NCBI GenBank assembly: GCA_030536755.1 | Contig: JAUNPJ010000015.1 | Location: 1-60,025 of the forward strand | Length of the DNA: 60,025 nt | Reading direction: 5' to 3' | DNA from: Eubacteriales bacterium | GTDB taxonomy: Bacteria; Bacillota; Clostridia; Lachnospirales; Lachnospiraceae | Part shown: piece by piece, positions 16,877-25,282 of the stretch | Layout of the letters: each line of letters opens with the position of its first letter | How positions within the stretch are numbered: position 1 is the stretch's first letter | Notes under the pieces: generated by a model | The model's database searches: none | What the model saw: only the letters and a program-made list of their open reading frames with translations | What the model was told of the DNA's origin: nothing | Translations under genes and position numbers: made by a program

Positions 16877-17575
16877 ATGCTTGAAATAATGGAGAATATT
16901 GACTGGAGCCCTCTTTTTATATCCTTAAAGACGGGAATTTTGGCCACCATTTTTGCATTTTTTCTTGGCGTTGCCGCTGCGCGGCTGATTATGCGGCTGA
17001 ATAATACGGCAAAGGCGGTTGTAGATGGAATTTTGACACTTCCGCTGGTGCTGCCGCCTACAGTTGCAGGTTTCTTTCTGCTTCTGTTGTTTAGTCTGCG
17101 TCGTCCGTTCGGTAAGTTTTTGATGACACAATTTGATATTAAGATTGTACAGACCTGGCCGGGATGTGTGATTGCGGCGCTTGTGATCGCATTTCCTTTG
17201 ATGTATCGAAATGCCAGAGCGGCTTTTGAGCAGGTGGATGTGAATGTGATTTATGCAGGCAGGACGCTTGGAATGTCTGAGAGGACAATCTTTTGGAAGA
17301 TTGTCGTTCCCATGGCAGCACCTGGTCTGGCTTCCGGAACGGTGCTGGCGTTTGCAAGAGCCATCGGTGAGTACGGTGCGACCTCCATGCTGGCAGGAAA
17401 CATTCTCGGAAAGACGAGAACCGTGTCTGTTGCCATTGCTTCGGAAGTTGCGGCAGGAAACTGGGATGTTGCCGGTTTCTGGGTTTGTGTCATCGTCATG
17501 ATTTCTTTTGTGATCGTGGCATTGATCAACTTTGTATCAGGCAAAAATATAAAAAATGTAAACAGGTGGATGTAA
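16877..17575 (+). CDS. modB: Molybdate ABC transporter permease
   Basis: A 232-residue inner-membrane permease with about five membrane spans. The ATPase-coupling loop AIGEYGATSMLAG is the ModB version of the EAA motif. The start at 16877 lies after AAAGGGGGTG; an in-frame ATG at 16856 is upstream of that site and less likely. The stop is one base before modC. Confidence 0.93.
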   Translation: MLEIMENIDWSPLFISLKTGILATIFAFFLGVAAARLIMRLNNTAKAVVDGILTLPLVLPPTVAGFFLLLLFSLRRPFGKFLMTQFDIKIVQTWPGCVIAALVIAFPLMYRNARAAFEQVDVNVIYAGRTLGMSERTIFWKIVVPMAAPGLASGTVLAFARAIGEYGATSMLAGNILGKTRTVSVAIASEVAAGNWDVAGFWVCVIVMISFVIVALINFVSGKNIKNVNRWM

Positions 17576-17576
17576 C

Positions 17577-18629
17577 ATGGCATTAGAAGTAAATATCCGC
17601 AAAAAATTCGCAGGATTTTGTCTTAGCACAGAATTCACGACAGATGGCGGATGTCTGGGAATTCTCGGTGCATCCGGATGTGGAAAAAGCATGACGCTGA
17701 AATGTATTGCCGGGATTGAAAAACCTACAGAGGGAAGAATTGTATTAAATGGACAGGTATTGTTTGATTCGGAGAAAAAGATTGATGTTCCGGTTCAGCA
17801 AAGGCGTGTTGGTTACCTGTTCCAGAATTATGCATTGTTTCCTACGATGACGGTAGAGGAAAATCTTTCGATTGCGATGCACGGAAGAAAAGAAGAAAAA
17901 AGAGGAAAAATTGAGTCATATATTAAGAAGTTTCAGCTGACAGGATTGGAAAAGCGCTATCCGTCCCAGCTTTCGGGAGGTCAGCAGCAGCGCGTGGCGT
18001 TGGCAAGAATGCTGCTTTGCGAGCCGCAGATTCTGATGTTGGATGAGCCGTTTTCGGCTTTGGATGGATTTCTGAAAGATACGCTGCAGATGGAAATGCT
18101 GGAACTGATCCGCGAGTTTTCGGGAGATGTGCTTATGGTAACGCATTCCAGGGATGAAGTATTTAAATTTTGTGACCATATGGTACTTCTGTCCGAGGGA
18201 AATTGTATCCTGAAGGGAAAGACGGCAGAGATTTTTGCAAGTCCAGGTTATATGGAGGCTGCGCGGCTGACAGGCTGTAAAAATATTTCTCCGATCGAGA
18301 AGATCAGTGATTATGAACTCTACGCTTTGGCATGGAAAATGCGGCTTCGGACAGCAGAGAAAATAGAAGACTATATCCGCTATGTGGGAATTCGCGGGCA
18401 TCGCCTTATTCCGCAGCAGAATGCGGACGGAGAAAATGTGATGAAAATCAGACAAACGGGTTATTCTGAAACACCTTTTGAAAAACAGTTTCTTTTTTGC
18501 AATGCGGAGGATGAAACAGCAGAGAAGATCTGGTGGATGAAGAAAAAGGAAAGCTTTTTAGCAGAAAAACAGGAAACATTTCCTTCTTACATGCAGTTCC
18601 CGAAAGAGCATCTGATGCTCCTTCGATAA
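17577..18629 (+). CDS. modC: Molybdate ABC transporter ATPase
   Basis: A 350-residue ATPase: Walker A GASGCGKSMTLKCIAG, signature LSGGQQQRVALARML, Walker B ILMLDEPFSALD. Residues after about 215 form a C-terminal extension that I do not recognise as a clear TOBE domain. A separate one-domain TOBE protein follows 58 bases later. It completes the importer. Confidence 0.92.
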   Translation: MALEVNIRKKFAGFCLSTEFTTDGGCLGILGASGCGKSMTLKCIAGIEKPTEGRIVLNGQVLFDSEKKIDVPVQQRRVGYLFQNYALFPTMTVEENLSIAMHGRKEEKRGKIESYIKKFQLTGLEKRYPSQLSGGQQQRVALARMLLCEPQILMLDEPFSALDGFLKDTLQMEMLELIREFSGDVLMVTHSRDEVFKFCDHMVLLSEGNCILKGKTAEIFASPGYMEAARLTGCKNISPIEKISDYELYALAWKMRLRTAEKIEDYIRYVGIRGHRLIPQQNADGENVMKIRQTGYSETPFEKQFLFCNAEDETAEKIWWMKKKESFLAEKQETFPSYMQFPKEHLMLLR

Positions 18630-18687
18630 AAAAGTTTTAAAAAGGTGCGATAAAATAACAAAAATACAAAAAGAGAGGTAAAAAACA

Positions 18688-18897
18688 ATGAAAATCAGTG
18701 CAAGAAATCAGTTCAAAGGAAAAGTAGTGGAGATTAAAGAAGGTGCAGTAAATGGCATCGTTTCCATCGACATCGGCGGCGGAAATGTTGTATCTGCAAC
18801 CATCTCTATGTCTGCAGTAAAAGATCTTGGCCTTGAAGTTGGAAAAGATGCATATGCAATTGTAAAAGCTACATCTGTTATGGTAGGAATCGACTAA
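18688..18897 (+). CDS. Molbindin (single TOBE domain molybdopterin-binding protein)
   Basis: A 69-residue Mop-type protein, the usual size for a one-domain molbindin. It starts MKISARNQFKGKVVEIKEGA and contains VNGIVSIDIGGG and LGLEVGKDAYAIVKATSVM, all standard family features. Such proteins form oligomers that store molybdate or tungstate in the cytoplasm. AGAGAGG lies upstream, and the gene ends the mod operon at a strong terminator. Confidence 0.93.
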   Translation: MKISARNQFKGKVVEIKEGAVNGIVSIDIGGGNVVSATISMSAVKDLGLEVGKDAYAIVKATSVMVGID

Positions 18898-18898
18898 G

Positions 18899-18980
18899 AG
18901 ATGCCCTCTTAAAAGAAACCCCGAAGATTGTGACCAGTGGCCGCAGTCTTTGGGGTTTCTTTTTGTCTCATAGGGCATCT
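18899..18980 (+). terminator. Nested terminator of the mod operon
   Basis: AGAAACCCC (18914-18922) and GGGGTTTCT (18952-18960) form the stem, followed by Ts. An outer pair AGATGCCCT (18899-18907) and AGGGCATCT (18972-18980) encloses it. Confidence 0.85.
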
Positions 18981-18986
18981 TGTTTC

Positions 18987-19015
18987 TTGCAAAAATGGGG
19001 AAAACGGCATATAAT
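18987..19015 (+). promoter_or_regulatory. Promoter for azlCD
   Basis: TTGCAA (18987-18992), 17 bases, TATAAT (19010-19015), 30 bases before azlC. Confidence 0.75.
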
Positions 19016-19045
19016 GCAGACAGACAATTACAAAGGGAGAAAGAG

Positions 19046-19750
19046 ATGACGATTAAATATGCTTTGAAACGATCCCTGCCGGTCATGGCAGGTTATCTTG
19101 TTCTGGGGATGGGATTTGGGATATTGCTGAAAACAAAAGGTTATGGTGTGGGATGGGCTTTTTTTATGAGCCTTTTTATTTATGCCGGTTCCATGCAGTA
19201 TGTAACAATTAACTTTTTGGCAGGCGGTGCCACAGTAATTTCGGCAGCATTGATGACTCTTATGGTAAACGCCAGACATTTGTTTTATGGAATTTCCATG
19301 ATTGAGAGGTACAGGGATACAAAGCCGTATAAGCCATATCTCATATTTGGACTTACAGATGAGACGTATTCTCTCGTATGCAGCGGAAATGTGCCGGAGG
19401 GAGTAGATGAGAAAAAATATTTTTTTATGCTGACTTTGCTGAATCAGTGCTATTGGATTACAGGAAGCGTGGTTGGTTCACTGATTGGAAGCCTGATTAC
19501 TTTCAATACAGCAGGAATTGAATTTTCCATGACAGCTCTTTTTCTGGTAGTATTTGTAGATCAGTGGAAAAGTGTAAAGGACCACACCAGTGCAGTTGTG
19601 GGAGTGGGAACATCGGTTGCCTGTCTTCTTATTTGTGGAGCAGAGAGGTTTTTGATTCCAACGATGATTGCGATAACGGTAATTCTTACAATTTTAAGAA
19701 AAAAACTGGATGCGCAGGAAACAAAAAAGGAGGCATTGGAAAATGTCTGA
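19046..19750 (+). CDS. azlC: Branched-chain amino acid exporter, large subunit AzlC
   Basis: A 234-residue membrane protein, normal for AzlC, with [25 protein letters not shown] and [10 protein letters not shown] motifs. Works with AzlD to export branched-chain amino acids or analogues. The ATG at 19046 follows AAGGGAG; the frame is open further upstream, but that segment contains the promoter. Overlaps azlD by eight bases. Confidence 0.93.
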   Translation: MTIKYALKRSLPVMAGYLVLGMGFGILLKTKGYGVGWAFFMSLFIYAGSMQYVTINFLAGGATVISAALMTLMVNARHLFYGISMIERYRDTKPYKPYLIFGLTDETYSLVCSGNVPEGVDEKKYFFMLTLLNQCYWITGSVVGSLIGSLITFNTAGIEFSMTALFLVVFVDQWKSVKDHTSAVVGVGTSVACLLICGAERFLIPTMIAITVILTILRKKLDAQETKKEALENV

Positions 19751-20069
19751 CATACATTCTGTAGCGGTAATCGCAGTTGTTGCCATAGTCACTATGCTGC
19801 TGCGTTTTATTCCTTTTGCTGTTTTTGGCAGGGATAAAAAAACACCAGAATATATTACTTATATTTCTTCAGTTCTGCCCTATGCTATTATGGGAATGCT
19901 GGTTGTGTATTGTTTGAAAGACGTAAGTATCACGGCGACACCTCATGGGATTCCGGAGCTGGTTGCTGGGGCAACTGTGGTAGGGCTACATCTTTGGAAA
20001 GGAAATACACTGGTTAGTATTGTGGCGGGAACGGTTGTGTATATGCTGTTGATTCAGTGTGTTTTTTAA
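19743..20069 (+). CDS. azlD: Branched-chain amino acid exporter, small subunit AzlD
   Basis: A 108-residue membrane protein with four hydrophobic segments and the family's early [18 protein letters not shown] stretch. The ATG at 19743 lies inside the azlC end, after GGAGG, so the two are coupled. A decayed copy of part of this gene lies at 20470-20505. Confidence 0.92.
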   Translation: MSDIHSVAVIAVVAIVTMLLRFIPFAVFGRDKKTPEYITYISSVLPYAIMGMLVVYCLKDVSITATPHGIPELVAGATVVGLHLWKGNTLVSIVAGTVVYMLLIQCVF

Positions 20070-20091
20070 AAGATTTGATGACGAATGGATA

Positions 20092-20361
20092 TTAGTGTTT
20101 TAACAGAAAAAATTGGCAGGGGTGCGGTGGCTGGATCCGGCATCTGGAAGTGGAAATTTTCTTACGGAAACGTATATCAGCATCCGGCGTTTGGAAAATG
20201 AAGTCATAAAAGAATTGCAGGGTGGTCAGATTATTTTTGGCTTTTACAAGTTCATTTCTAATTGCGTTGTCAAACTGTTCTGATGAAAATCCATACCCGA
20301 TACTATTGGAATGAAATTTGTTATAATAATCTAGGATAAACATTTCCAATTTCTTTCTCAT
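20092..20361 (-). CDS. Small hypothetical protein
   Basis: An 89-residue open frame starting MRKKLEMFILDYYNKFHSNS, preceded by a clear GGAGG seven bases before the ATG, which is the main reason to keep it. I do not recognise a family. The last 20 residues are low quality (PPHPCQFF), so it may be the truncated 5' part of a longer gene. It lies in a stretch that also holds an azlD relic, so the region has probably been rearranged. Confidence 0.45.
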   Translation of the reverse strand: MRKKLEMFILDYYNKFHSNSIGYGFSSEQFDNAIRNELVKAKNNLTTLQFFYDFIFQTPDADIRFRKKISTSRCRIQPPHPCQFFLLKH

Positions 20362-20464
20362 ACAAAAACCTCCATTCATTTTTATTTTTTTGTAATGTTT
20401 CTATCTGGTGCGTTTGTGAGTTGATTTCTAAAGAAATATGTGATGATGTTGTGGTTTATTTCTG

Positions 20465-20505
20465 TTGTTGTTTTTGGCAGGGATAAAAAACATCAGATTA
20501 TATTA
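20465..20505 (+). pseudogene. Short azlD relic
   Basis: Bases 20470-20490 are identical to 19821-19841 inside azlD, and the similarity continues imperfectly to about 20505. No reading frame remains. Confidence 0.55.
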
Positions 20506-20506
20506 T

Positions 20507-20550
20507 AAAACCCAGAGATTGTGATTAGTAATCACAGCCTCCGGGTTTTT
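20507..20550 (-). terminator. Terminator of the cupin gene
   Basis: AAACCC...GTGATTA/TAATCAC...GGGTTT forms a long, slightly bulged hairpin with A- and T-rich ends on both sides. It is directly downstream of the reverse-strand cupin gene. Confidence 0.75.
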
Positions 20551-20557
20551 CTTGTTC

Positions 20558-20914
20558 TTAAGATAACACGCCTGTCTCGTTGTAGATCAGTGCCATGAAT
20601 TCTACATCGGAATCAGAATTGTTCTCGATGCTGTGGTATTGTCCGACTTCGATGATGCAGCAGTCGCCAGGGCCTACTTTTGTTACGCTTTTGTCGTTGT
20701 CGATGAAATCAGCTTCACCTTTTAAAATGAAGTAAGGCTCTGTCTCTTTCAGATGCTGATGCCAGCCAACGCTGGAGCCTGGAGGAAGAACCACTTTTGC
20801 GTACATTCTGCCGTGTCCCATCAGTTCCTCTCTGCTGATGATGTGATTGACATAGGCCTTGCCTTTGCCGCCTGCCAGACCTTCTACTTCTACCATATTT
20901 GCTTTCCGAACCAT
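20558..20914 (-). CDS. Single-domain cupin protein
   Basis: A 118-residue cupin with the metal-binding motif GWHQHLKETEPYFILKGEAD and the second-motif histidine in VGQYHSIEN. It is probably a small metal-dependent binding protein or enzyme of unknown substrate. AAAGGAG precedes the ATG. Its neighbours (azlD, ilvE) concern branched-chain amino acids, but nothing in the protein points to that pathway. Confidence 0.85.
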   Translation of the reverse strand: MVRKANMVEVEGLAGGKGKAYVNHIISREELMGHGRMYAKVVLPPGSSVGWHQHLKETEPYFILKGEADFIDNDKSVTKVGPGDCCIIEVGQYHSIENNSDSDVEFMALIYNETGVLS

Positions 20915-20947
20915 ATTTGATGACTCCTTTCCTTTTTTTGAAAATTA

Positions 20948-21159
20948 GTAACTGTTCACCAGGTAATATCCCGCGAGGTGTTTTCATGCATTTTGCATGA
21001 AAATCCCGAGACATACAAGCCAAAATCCCATCATCAAAGATGATTTTTCATGGATTTTGGCTCGTATCTGTGAGGGTACTGAACAGATACAAAAATTATA
21101 ACATTGTGAAGAGACACTGTCAAAAAATATTGGTTACTGTGAACGGAGTGAACAGTAAC
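20948..21159. repeat. Cluster of palindromic repeats upstream of ilvE
   Basis: This fills most of the 356-base gap. From left: the GTAACTGTTC motif (20948), shared with 34540; TTTTCATGC/GCATGAAAA (20981-21003); GCCAAAATCC/GGATTTTGGC (21019-21061) with ATCATC/GATGAT inside; GTATCTGT/ACAGATAC (21064-21090); and GTTACTGT/ACAGTAAC (21133-21159). The last two belong to the dispersed families at 910, 4264 and 34540. Confidence 0.7.
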
Positions 21160-21198
21160 AAATATTGCACTTTACTCTGTGAAAATGCTGTGTATGGC

Positions 21199-21227
21199 TT
21201 GAAAAACAGAGTTTTTCGTATTATAAT
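21199..21227 (+). promoter_or_regulatory. Promoter for ilvE
   Basis: TTGAAA (21199-21204), 17 bases, TATAAT (21222-21227). The leader is too short for a T-box or attenuator. Confidence 0.8.
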
Positions 21228-21270
21228 GCAGGTTATAGAGTTTTTAGGAAAAAGAATGGAGGCCATACAA

Positions 21271-22296
21271 ATGGAAAAAAAGAACATTGACTGGGGCAAT
21301 CTGGGATTTAGCTATATGCCTACAGAGAAAAGATACGTTTCCAATTATAAAGATGGAGCATGGGATGAAGGCTGTCTGACCGAAGATGATAAAGTTGTAA
21401 TCAGTGAGTGTGCCGGTGTTTTACAGTATGCACAGACTGTTTTTGAGGGTATGAAAGCCTATACAACAGAAGACGGACGTACCGTTGTATTCCGCCCGGA
21501 CTTAAATGCAAAGAGATTAAAAGATTCCGCTGAGAGACTGGAGATGCCGGCATTTCCGGAAGAACGTTTTCTGGATGCGATTCGTCAGCTGGTAAAAGCA
21601 AACGAAGCTTATGTACCGCCATATGGTTCTGGAGCTTCTTTATATATTCGTCCATATATTTTCGGAACAAACCCTGTCATTGGTGTAAAACCGGCAGATG
21701 AGTATCAGTTCCGCGCATTTACTACACCAGTAGGACCATACTTCAAAGGTGGAGTAAAACCATTGACAATTAAAGTGAGTGATTTTGACCGTGCAGCTCC
21801 GCATGGAACCGGTCACATCAAAGCTGGTCTGAACTATGCAATGAGCCTCCACGCAATCGTGACTGCTCATGAAGAAGGATATGATGAAAATATGTATCTG
21901 GATTCCGCTACAAGAACATATGTAGAGGAGACAGGTGGTGCAAACTTCCTGTTCGTGACAAAAGACAATACGGTTGTAACACCGAAGTCTGACACCATCC
22001 TGCCATCCATCACAAGAAGATCCCTGATTTATGTGGCAGAGCATTATCTTGGACTGAAAGTAGAAGAAAGACCTGTTCCATTTGAAGAAGTAAAAGATAT
22101 GGCAGAGTGTGGTCTTTGCGGAACCGCAGCAGTGATTTCTCCTGTTGGAAAGATTGTTGACCACGGAAAAGAAATCTGTCTGCCAAGCGGAATGACACAG
22201 ATGGGACCGATTACTCAGAAACTGTATGACACACTGACTGGAATCCAGATGGGACGTCTGGAGGCTCCGGAAGGATGGATTATGGAGATTAAATAA
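21271..22296 (+). CDS. ilvE: Branched-chain amino acid aminotransferase
   Basis: PLP enzyme (fold IV) for the last step of leucine, isoleucine and valine synthesis and the first of their breakdown. The 341-residue protein has GMKAYTTEDGRTVVFRPDLN, the PLP lysine in HIKAGLNYAMS, and EETGGANFLFV, and is of normal length. The frame is open far upstream through the repeats, but the ATG at 21271 follows GGAGG and lies after the promoter. Confidence 0.95.
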   Translation: MEKKNIDWGNLGFSYMPTEKRYVSNYKDGAWDEGCLTEDDKVVISECAGVLQYAQTVFEGMKAYTTEDGRTVVFRPDLNAKRLKDSAERLEMPAFPEERFLDAIRQLVKANEAYVPPYGSGASLYIRPYIFGTNPVIGVKPADEYQFRAFTTPVGPYFKGGVKPLTIKVSDFDRAAPHGTGHIKAGLNYAMSLHAIVTAHEEGYDENMYLDSATRTYVEETGGANFLFVTKDNTVVTPKSDTILPSITRRSLIYVAEHYLGLKVEERPVPFEEVKDMAECGLCGTAAVISPVGKIVDHGKEICLPSGMTQMGPITQKLYDTLTGIQMGRLEAPEGWIMEIK

Positions 22297-22318
22297 CAGA
22301 ATATGATGATAAACATAT

Positions 22319-22352
22319 CGGCGCAGTCTCAGGGAGGCTGCGCTGTTTTTTT
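22319..22352 (+). terminator. Terminator of ilvE
   Basis: GCGCAGTC (22321-22328) and GGCTGCGC (22335-22342 region) form a stem with one G-T pair, followed by seven Ts. Confidence 0.8.
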
Positions 22353-22371
22353 GAATATTTTAAAAACATAG

Positions 22372-22400
22372 TTGACAGATAGGTAAAATACGGATATAAT
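22372..22400 (+). promoter_or_regulatory. Consensus promoter of the Rrf2 regulator gene
   Basis: TTGACA (22372-22377), 17 bases, TATAAT (22395-22400), perfect sigma-A boxes. The spacer and flank AGGTAAAATACGGATATAAT could hold an operator, but I cannot define it. Confidence 0.85.
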
Positions 22401-22489
22401 CTATAAAAACAAAACATATTAAAATGATAGGAAATGGAGGCCCGCATGAGATTCCGGTGTGGCGAAACACGGAATCTATGGAGAAAAAT

Positions 22490-22936
22490 ATGAAAATTTC
22501 GAAAAAATGCAGATATGGTCTAAGGGCTTTGATTGATCTTGCTGTAAATTCGGGGAGTGAGCATATCGTATTGGGAACAATTGCAGAGCGAAATGGGATT
22601 TCTCCGCAATATCTGGAACAGGTTTTTGCAAGTCTGAGAAGAGCCGGGATCGTAAAAGGAATCAAAGGTTCTCAGGGTGGCTATCGGCTGAATGTCGATC
22701 CTGCGGATCTTACAGTTTCGAGAATACTGGAAGTATTAGACGGAAGTTATGAGATTGAGGAAGAGGAAGTGCCGGATGACAGCCATGGAGGAGGCATTGC
22801 CAGCAGTATTCAGACGCTTGTCATTGATCCGATCAACAGTCAGCTGGAAACTACGTTAAACAGTGTTACACTTGAGGATCTGAAAAAAAATTATCTGGAT
22901 TATACAGAATATTATCAGGGTATGTATTATATTTAA
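22490..22936 (+). CDS. Rrf2 family regulator, CymR-like
   Basis: A 148-residue Rrf2 protein: MKISKKCRYGLRALIDLAV, a winged helix with ISPQYLEQVFASLRRAGIV, and the wing KGSQGGYRL. Only one cysteine is present, near the N-terminus, so the three-cysteine iron-sulfur site of IscR is absent. That favours a CymR-like role (repressor of cysteine metabolism, usually working with cysteine synthase). This fits the sulfur genes that follow, but no operator was identified. ATG at 22490 after TGGAG. Confidence 0.85.
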   Translation: MKISKKCRYGLRALIDLAVNSGSEHIVLGTIAERNGISPQYLEQVFASLRRAGIVKGIKGSQGGYRLNVDPADLTVSRILEVLDGSYEIEEEEVPDDSHGGGIASSIQTLVIDPINSQLETTLNSVTLEDLKKNYLDYTEYYQGMYYI

Positions 22937-23002
22937 CAGGCCGTTTGACAGGGAAAAGAACGAATCGTGCGGAATGCTTTTTCGAGGCGTTATATCGGCA
23001 AA

Positions 23003-23039
23003 AAAGAGGGCTGAGGAATTTAGGAAGGCTCTCTTTTTG
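23003..23039 (+). terminator. Terminator of the Rrf2 gene
   Basis: AAAGAGGGCT (23003-23012) pairs with GGCTCTCTTT (23027-23036), including G-T pairs, followed by Ts. Confidence 0.7.
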
Positions 23040-23054
23040 TATATAATAAAAATC

Positions 23055-23083
23055 TTGACGCATACGAGATAAAATACTATAAT
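23055..23083 (+). promoter_or_regulatory. Promoter for the gshA-led operon
   Basis: TTGACG (23055-23060), 17 bases, TATAAT (23078-23083), 60 bases before the first gene. No internal terminator is visible until after hydE. Confidence 0.8.
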
Positions 23084-23143
23084 ACATATAAGATATATAG
23101 GAAAAGTGCGCAAAAGAAGAAAAACAGAGAGTGGGATGCAGAT

Positions 23144-24430
23144 ATGAGTTTAGATTTTAAGAATCCGAATATAAGGAAGCATATGCTGGAAGGTAAGTTT
23201 GGTCTGGAAAAGGAGAGTCTGAGAGTGACGCCGAAGGGATTTTTGGCACATACGAAACATCCTTTCGGGAAAGATCCACATATGGAGCGAGATTTTTGTG
23301 AAAATCAGACGGAACTGATTACCGGCGTGGCGGACAGTGCGGAAGATGCATGGAAACAGCTCGAAGAGCTTCAGAAGAAAGCCGTAAAAACGTTGTTGAA
23401 TCTGAAGACGGGAAAAGAATATCTGTGGCCATTTTCAAATCCGCCGTATGTGCTGGGAGAGAAAGATATTCCGATTGCAGATTATCAGGGAGTTTTGCAG
23501 GGGAAGACGCTGTACCGGGAATATCTGGCAGCCAAATATGGAAAAAGAAAAATGCTGTTCTCCGGTATTCATTTTAATTTTTCTTTTTCAGAAGCGCTTC
23601 TGGAGGAAGGGTATCGCAACAGTGGTCTGGAAAGCAGACAGGAATATAAGGACAGAATTTATCTGGAATTGGCGAAGAAAGTCACAAAATACAGCTGGCT
23701 GATCGTGTATCTGACAGCGGCCAGTCCTGTTCTGGATGGTTCCTTTTTTCATAAAGAAGAACTTGGAAAAACAGTGCTGAAAAATCTGGCATCTCCGCGA
23801 TGCAGCAAGATAGGATACTGGAATGATTTTAATCCTATTCTGGAATACGAAAGTCTGGAAAGATATGTGGAGAGCATCGAAAGCTATATCAAAACCGGAC
23901 AGCTCAAGGAGGCAGCGGAGTTGTACTATCCGGTTCGGTTAAAACCACAGGGGCTTAATACGCTGGAGCGGCTGAAAACTTCCGGAGTGGATCACATAGA
24001 ATTGCGGATGTTGGATCTGAATCCGCTGGATCCGGTAGGAATTCAGAAAGAAGATGTGCAGTTTTTGCATCTGTTTTTGTTGTATCTGATGTCTTTGAAG
24101 GAAGAAGAATTGCTTCCGTTTGAACAGACAATGGCAATCCGGAATACAAAAAGGGCTGCCAGGTATGACGAAGAGACGATTCGGATTGAGTTGGGATGGA
24201 GCAGTGCACTTCCTGTGAAAAATGCGGCATTGTATGTATTGGCTTCGATGGAGCGCTTTGTTCGGTCACTGGGCAGTCAGGAGCTGGTGGAGATTGTCCG
24301 GTATCAGGAAGAGAAGCTGTTTTGCCCGGTGAAACGATATGCCGTTCAAGTACGGGAGCTTTTTGAAGAGGATTATGTAAAAGATGGAATCCGGCTGGCG
24401 GAAAAGTATGCCGGTATGCTGGGAAAATAG
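23144..24430 (+). CDS. gshA: Glutamate-cysteine ligase (GshA / GshAB N-terminal type)
   Basis: Joins glutamate and cysteine with ATP to make gamma-glutamylcysteine. The 428-residue protein starts with the catalytic FGLEKESLRVTPKG and continues with ERDFCENQTELITG, FSGIHFNFSFS and an LRMLDLNPLDP segment. These match the enterobacterial-type ligase and the N-terminal half of GshAB. No ATP-grasp glutathione synthetase half is fused or adjacent, so gamma-glutamylcysteine itself may be the product used. First gene of an operon with a second, unrelated ligase downstream. Confidence 0.88.
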   Translation: MSLDFKNPNIRKHMLEGKFGLEKESLRVTPKGFLAHTKHPFGKDPHMERDFCENQTELITGVADSAEDAWKQLEELQKKAVKTLLNLKTGKEYLWPFSNPPYVLGEKDIPIADYQGVLQGKTLYREYLAAKYGKRKMLFSGIHFNFSFSEALLEEGYRNSGLESRQEYKDRIYLELAKKVTKYSWLIVYLTAASPVLDGSFFHKEELGKTVLKNLASPRCSKIGYWNDFNPILEYESLERYVESIESYIKTGQLKEAAELYYPVRLKPQGLNTLERLKTSGVDHIELRMLDLNPLDPVGIQKEDVQFLHLFLLYLMSLKEEELLPFEQTMAIRNTKRAARYDEETIRIELGWSSALPVKNAALYVLASMERFVRSLGSQELVEIVRYQEEKLFCPVKRYAVQVRELFEEDYVKDGIRLAEKYAGMLGK

Positions 24431-24471
24431 CGTAACCAGACAGAGGAAAATGACAGAAAGGAAGAGGCATC

Positions 24472-25245
24472 ATGTGTGAGTTGTTTGGAATCAATTCAGA
24501 AGAAAATATCCAGATCAATGATTATCTGAAAGAATTTTTTTCTCACAGCCATGCACATCCGCATGGCTGGGGAATGGCATGTATGAATGGGCATACTGTT
24601 CAGGTGGAAAAGGAACCTATGCAGGCAAGCAAGAGCAATTATCTGAAAGAGAGACTTTCTGTACCTGTTCAGGTGAAAAATGCATTTGCACATATCCGTT
24701 ACGCGACGATTGGAAATGTGGAATATCGCAATTGCCACCCATATACGAAGAAGGACAAGTCGGGAAGATGGTGGACGTTGATTCACAATGGAACGATTTT
24801 TGATTATGCTCCGCTGAATAAATACGTGAGCATCCAAAGCGGTGATACGGACAGTGAACGAATCCTTCTGTATCTCGTAGAACTGGTCGATCAGGAGGAG
24901 CGAAGATTGCAAAGACCTCTGGATGCAAAGGATCGGTTTTGGCTTCTGGATTCAGTCATTGCGAAAATGGCAGAGGGGAATAAGCTGAATCTGATGCTGT
25001 ATGACGGGGAATTTTTTTATGTACATACCAATTATCAGGATTCTCTTTATGAATTGGAAAAGGAGAACCAATTCCTGTTTTCTACCTCTCCGTTGAGTCA
25101 GGAAGCATGGCATCCGGTAACTTTTACGACACTGTTGGCCTATCAGAATGGGAAAAGAGTTCTGACGGGTACGAATCATGGAAATGAATACAAAGACAGC
25201 GAAGAAAATATGAAGTTCTTATACAGTATTTTCTCGAATCTGTAA
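24472..25245 (+). CDS. Class II glutamine amidotransferase-like hydrolase (YafJ/EgtC type)
   Basis: A 257-residue N-terminal-nucleophile amidohydrolase. Cys2 is the nucleophile (MCELFGINSE). RYATIGNVEYRNCHPY, HNGTIFDYAPLN and SGDTDSERIL are family segments. No synthase domain is fused. In mycobacteria the EgtC member cleaves a gamma-glutamyl amide. Its position between two glutamate-cysteine ligase genes makes a gamma-glutamyl substrate plausible here, which is inference. Confidence 0.83.
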   Translation: MCELFGINSEENIQINDYLKEFFSHSHAHPHGWGMACMNGHTVQVEKEPMQASKSNYLKERLSVPVQVKNAFAHIRYATIGNVEYRNCHPYTKKDKSGRWWTLIHNGTIFDYAPLNKYVSIQSGDTDSERILLYLVELVDQEERRLQRPLDAKDRFWLLDSVIAKMAEGNKLNLMLYDGEFFYVHTNYQDSLYELEKENQFLFSTSPLSQEAWHPVTFTTLLAYQNGKRVLTGTNHGNEYKDSEENMKFLYSIFSNL

Positions 25246-25282
25246 CATACAAAAATTAAAATGGAAAAGAGGTGAAACGTAG

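Noticed and set aside
21040-21270. N-terminal extension of IlvE
   Set aside because: It would be encoded by palindromic repeats and the promoter itself. The start at 21271 follows GGAGG.
23144-24430. Bifunctional glutathione synthetase GshAB
   Set aside because: The protein ends at 428 residues and no ATP-grasp half follows.
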